Of a DNA stretch of 6,478 nucleotides, positions 5,385 to 6,478 are shown in pieces. Source of the DNA: Chitinophagaceae bacterium (GTDB taxonomy: Bacteria; Bacteroidota; Bacteroidia; Chitinophagales; Chitinophagaceae); contig JAEUVW010000408.1 in NCBI GenBank assembly GCA_016786525.1, positions 1-6,478 on the forward strand, read 5' to 3'. Position 1 is the first letter of the stretch; every line of letters begins with the position of its first letter. The notes below the pieces were generated by a model. The model saw only the letters and a list, made by a program, of their open reading frames with translations, made no database searches and was not told the origin of the DNA. The translations under genes were made by a program, and so were the position numbers.

Positions 5385-5483
5385 ATGAAACCAGTTGTAT
5401 TTTATTCGAAACGCGATCTGCTCCGCATGCTGGCTATGGCCGAGTGGAGCAATGCAGCCGCCCAGACTATTTTCATGACTTAA
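5385..5483 (+). CDS. Possible 32-residue leader or small protein before hppD
   Basis: An ATG preceded by TTTCA opens a 32-codon frame ending in TAA, 26 bases before the hppD start and just downstream of the best promoter box. The peptide begins MKPVVFYSKRDLLRML and continues with a potentially helical stretch rich in Met and Ala, ending in IFMT. I do not recognise it. It has no signal peptide or known domain. The adjacent Phe-Tyr codons (6-7) and later Phe30 could in principle sense aromatic amino acids ahead of a tyrosine-catabolic gene, but they are few and I see no terminator hairpin between it and hppD. It may equally be a non-functional frame in a 5' leader. Confidence 0.35.
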   Translation: MKPVVFYSKRDLLRMLAMAEWSNAAAQTIFMT

Positions 5484-5509
5484 ATTCCTAAACAATAAAA
5501 TCAATTACA

Positions 5510-6478
5510 ATGTCCCAAACATTAACCTTTGCTGAGAAAATTGCAAAAGCAGCAGACTTTTTACCGATCAACGGTACCGATTATATAGAATTTTATGTGG
5601 GTAATGCCAAGCAGGCCGCGCATTACTACAAAACAGCCTTCGGCTTCCAGTCTGTTGCTTATGCCGGACCTGAAACCGGCGTGCGCGACCGTGCATCTTA
5701 TGTGCTGCAACAGGGCAAGATACGCCTGGTGCTGACGACCGCCCTGAATTCCGACCACCCCATCAGTGAGCATGTGAAAAAGCATGGCGACGGGGTAAAG
5801 GTGCTGGCGCTTTGGGTAGACGATGCCTATAAATCTTTTGAAGAAACCACTAAACGCGGGGGAAAAGCTTACCAGGTGCCCATTACGCTGAATGACGAGC
5901 ATGGAGAAGTACGCATGTCCGGTATCTATACCTACGGCGAAACGGTACACATGTTTATTGAGCGCAAAAATTACAAAGGTGCCTTTATGCCGGGCTATGA
6001 GCCGCTGGCAAGCGATTACAATCCTTCAGATACAGGACTGCTGTATGTAGACCATTGCGTGGGCAATGTGGGCTGGAACCGGATGCTGCCTACGGTAAAA
6101 TGGTATGAAGATGTGATGGGGTTTGTAAACATTCTTTCCTTCGACGACAAGCAGATCAATACCGAATATTCTGCCCTGATGAGTAAGGTAATGAGCAATG
6201 GCAACGGCTTTTCAAAATTCCCGATCAACGAACCGGCCGAAGGCAAAAAGAAATCGCAGATCGAAGAGTACCTCGATTTTTATGAAGGAGAAGGCGTACA
6301 GCATATCGCGGTAGCCACCAAAGACATCGTCAAGACGGTAACAGAATTGAAATCCAGGGGTGTGGAATTCCTGAGTGCACCACCGGATGCTTATTATGAA
6401 ATGCTGCCCGAGCGCGTCGGTACCATTGACGAGGACATCAAAAAACTGCAGGGCCTGGGCATACTGGTAGACAGGGAT
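5510..6478 (+). CDS. hppD: 4-hydroxyphenylpyruvate dioxygenase, C-terminus off the edge
   Basis: The first 323 codons of 4-hydroxyphenylpyruvate dioxygenase, a non-haem Fe(II) enzyme that turns 4-hydroxyphenylpyruvate into homogentisate in tyrosine degradation. The N-terminal vicinal-oxygen-chelate domain has DYIEFYVGNAKQAAHYYKTAFGF and a SYVLQQGKIRLVL strand. The catalytic C-terminal domain starts near YVDHCVGNV, with iron ligand His182, and includes FPINEP, SQIEEYLDFYEGEGVQHIA with iron ligand His265, and FLSAPPDAYYEML. The third ligand (a Glu in the GxGNFxxLFE region) and the last 55-60 residues lie past the right edge, judging from the usual 370-385 residue length. Hydroxymandelate synthase is a less likely alternative. 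The ATG at 5510 follows TCAATTACA, and an adjacent small ORF ends 26 bases upstream. Cytoplasmic. Confidence 0.96.
   Translation, partial: MSQTLTFAEKIAKAADFLPINGTDYIEFYVGNAKQAAHYYKTAFGFQSVAYAGPETGVRDRASYVLQQGKIRLVLTTALNSDHPISEHVKKHGDGVKVLALWVDDAYKSFEETTKRGGKAYQVPITLNDEHGEVRMSGIYTYGETVHMFIERKNYKGAFMPGYEPLASDYNPSDTGLLYVDHCVGNVGWNRMLPTVKWYEDVMGFVNILSFDDKQINTEYSALMSKVMSNGNGFSKFPINEPAEGKKKSQIEEYLDFYEGEGVQHIAVATKDIVKTVTELKSRGVEFLSAPPDAYYEMLPERVGTIDEDIKKLQGLGILVDRD

Noticed and set aside
5561..5950. 129-codon minus-strand frame opposite hppD
   Set aside because: It is antisense to the clearly identified dioxygenase and carries no recognisable features.

Overview
The window looks like a chromosomal segment of a Bacteroidota bacterium, most likely of the Chitinophagaceae type. 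This is inferred from the protein style (DUF3347 lipoprotein, CusA, 4-hydroxyphenylpyruvate dioxygenase and queuosine-precursor transporter all read as Bacteroidota versions), from A-rich start regions without clear Shine-Dalgarno sequences, and from TAnnTTTG promoter boxes. Base composition is roughly balanced. No rRNA, tRNA, insertion sequence, CRISPR array or phage gene was seen.

Region 1 (1-3404, minus strand) is a heavy-metal, probably copper/silver, resistance locus. In transcription order it has an operator-like dyad (3385-3404), a small exported Cys-rich protein (3333-2956), a 439-bp gap with a candidate intrinsic terminator, a DUF3347 lipoprotein (2516-1920), and a CusA-type RND efflux pump encoded by two ORFs (1917-628, then 631 to the left edge). 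The pump halves meet at an ATGA stop/start overlap in the cytoplasmic loop between TM4 and TM5. That loop would be 25 residues longer than in E. coli CusA if the halves were joined, while the flanking segments align without gaps. This points to a natural two-subunit pump rather than a broken gene. No CusB adaptor or outer-membrane channel lies in the window; they may be beyond the left edge.

Region 2 (3490-5276) holds two convergent genes separated by 5 bp. One is an FAD-dependent oxidoreductase of the DAO family whose C-terminal motif resembles the oxidase domain of MnmC. The other is a YhhQ-family queuosine precursor transporter. Both can be linked to modification of the tRNA wobble base, although the assignment of the oxidoreductase is an inference.

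Region 3 (5277-6478) is a short divergent control region. Its plus-strand arm leads through a 32-codon small ORF into 4-hydroxyphenylpyruvate dioxygenase (tyrosine catabolism), which runs off the right edge.

The most interesting points are the two-ORF CusA, the metal-operon control region with its perfect dyad, the GTAC-rich noncoding gap between the Cys-rich gene and the pump genes, and the small ORF in front of hppD.
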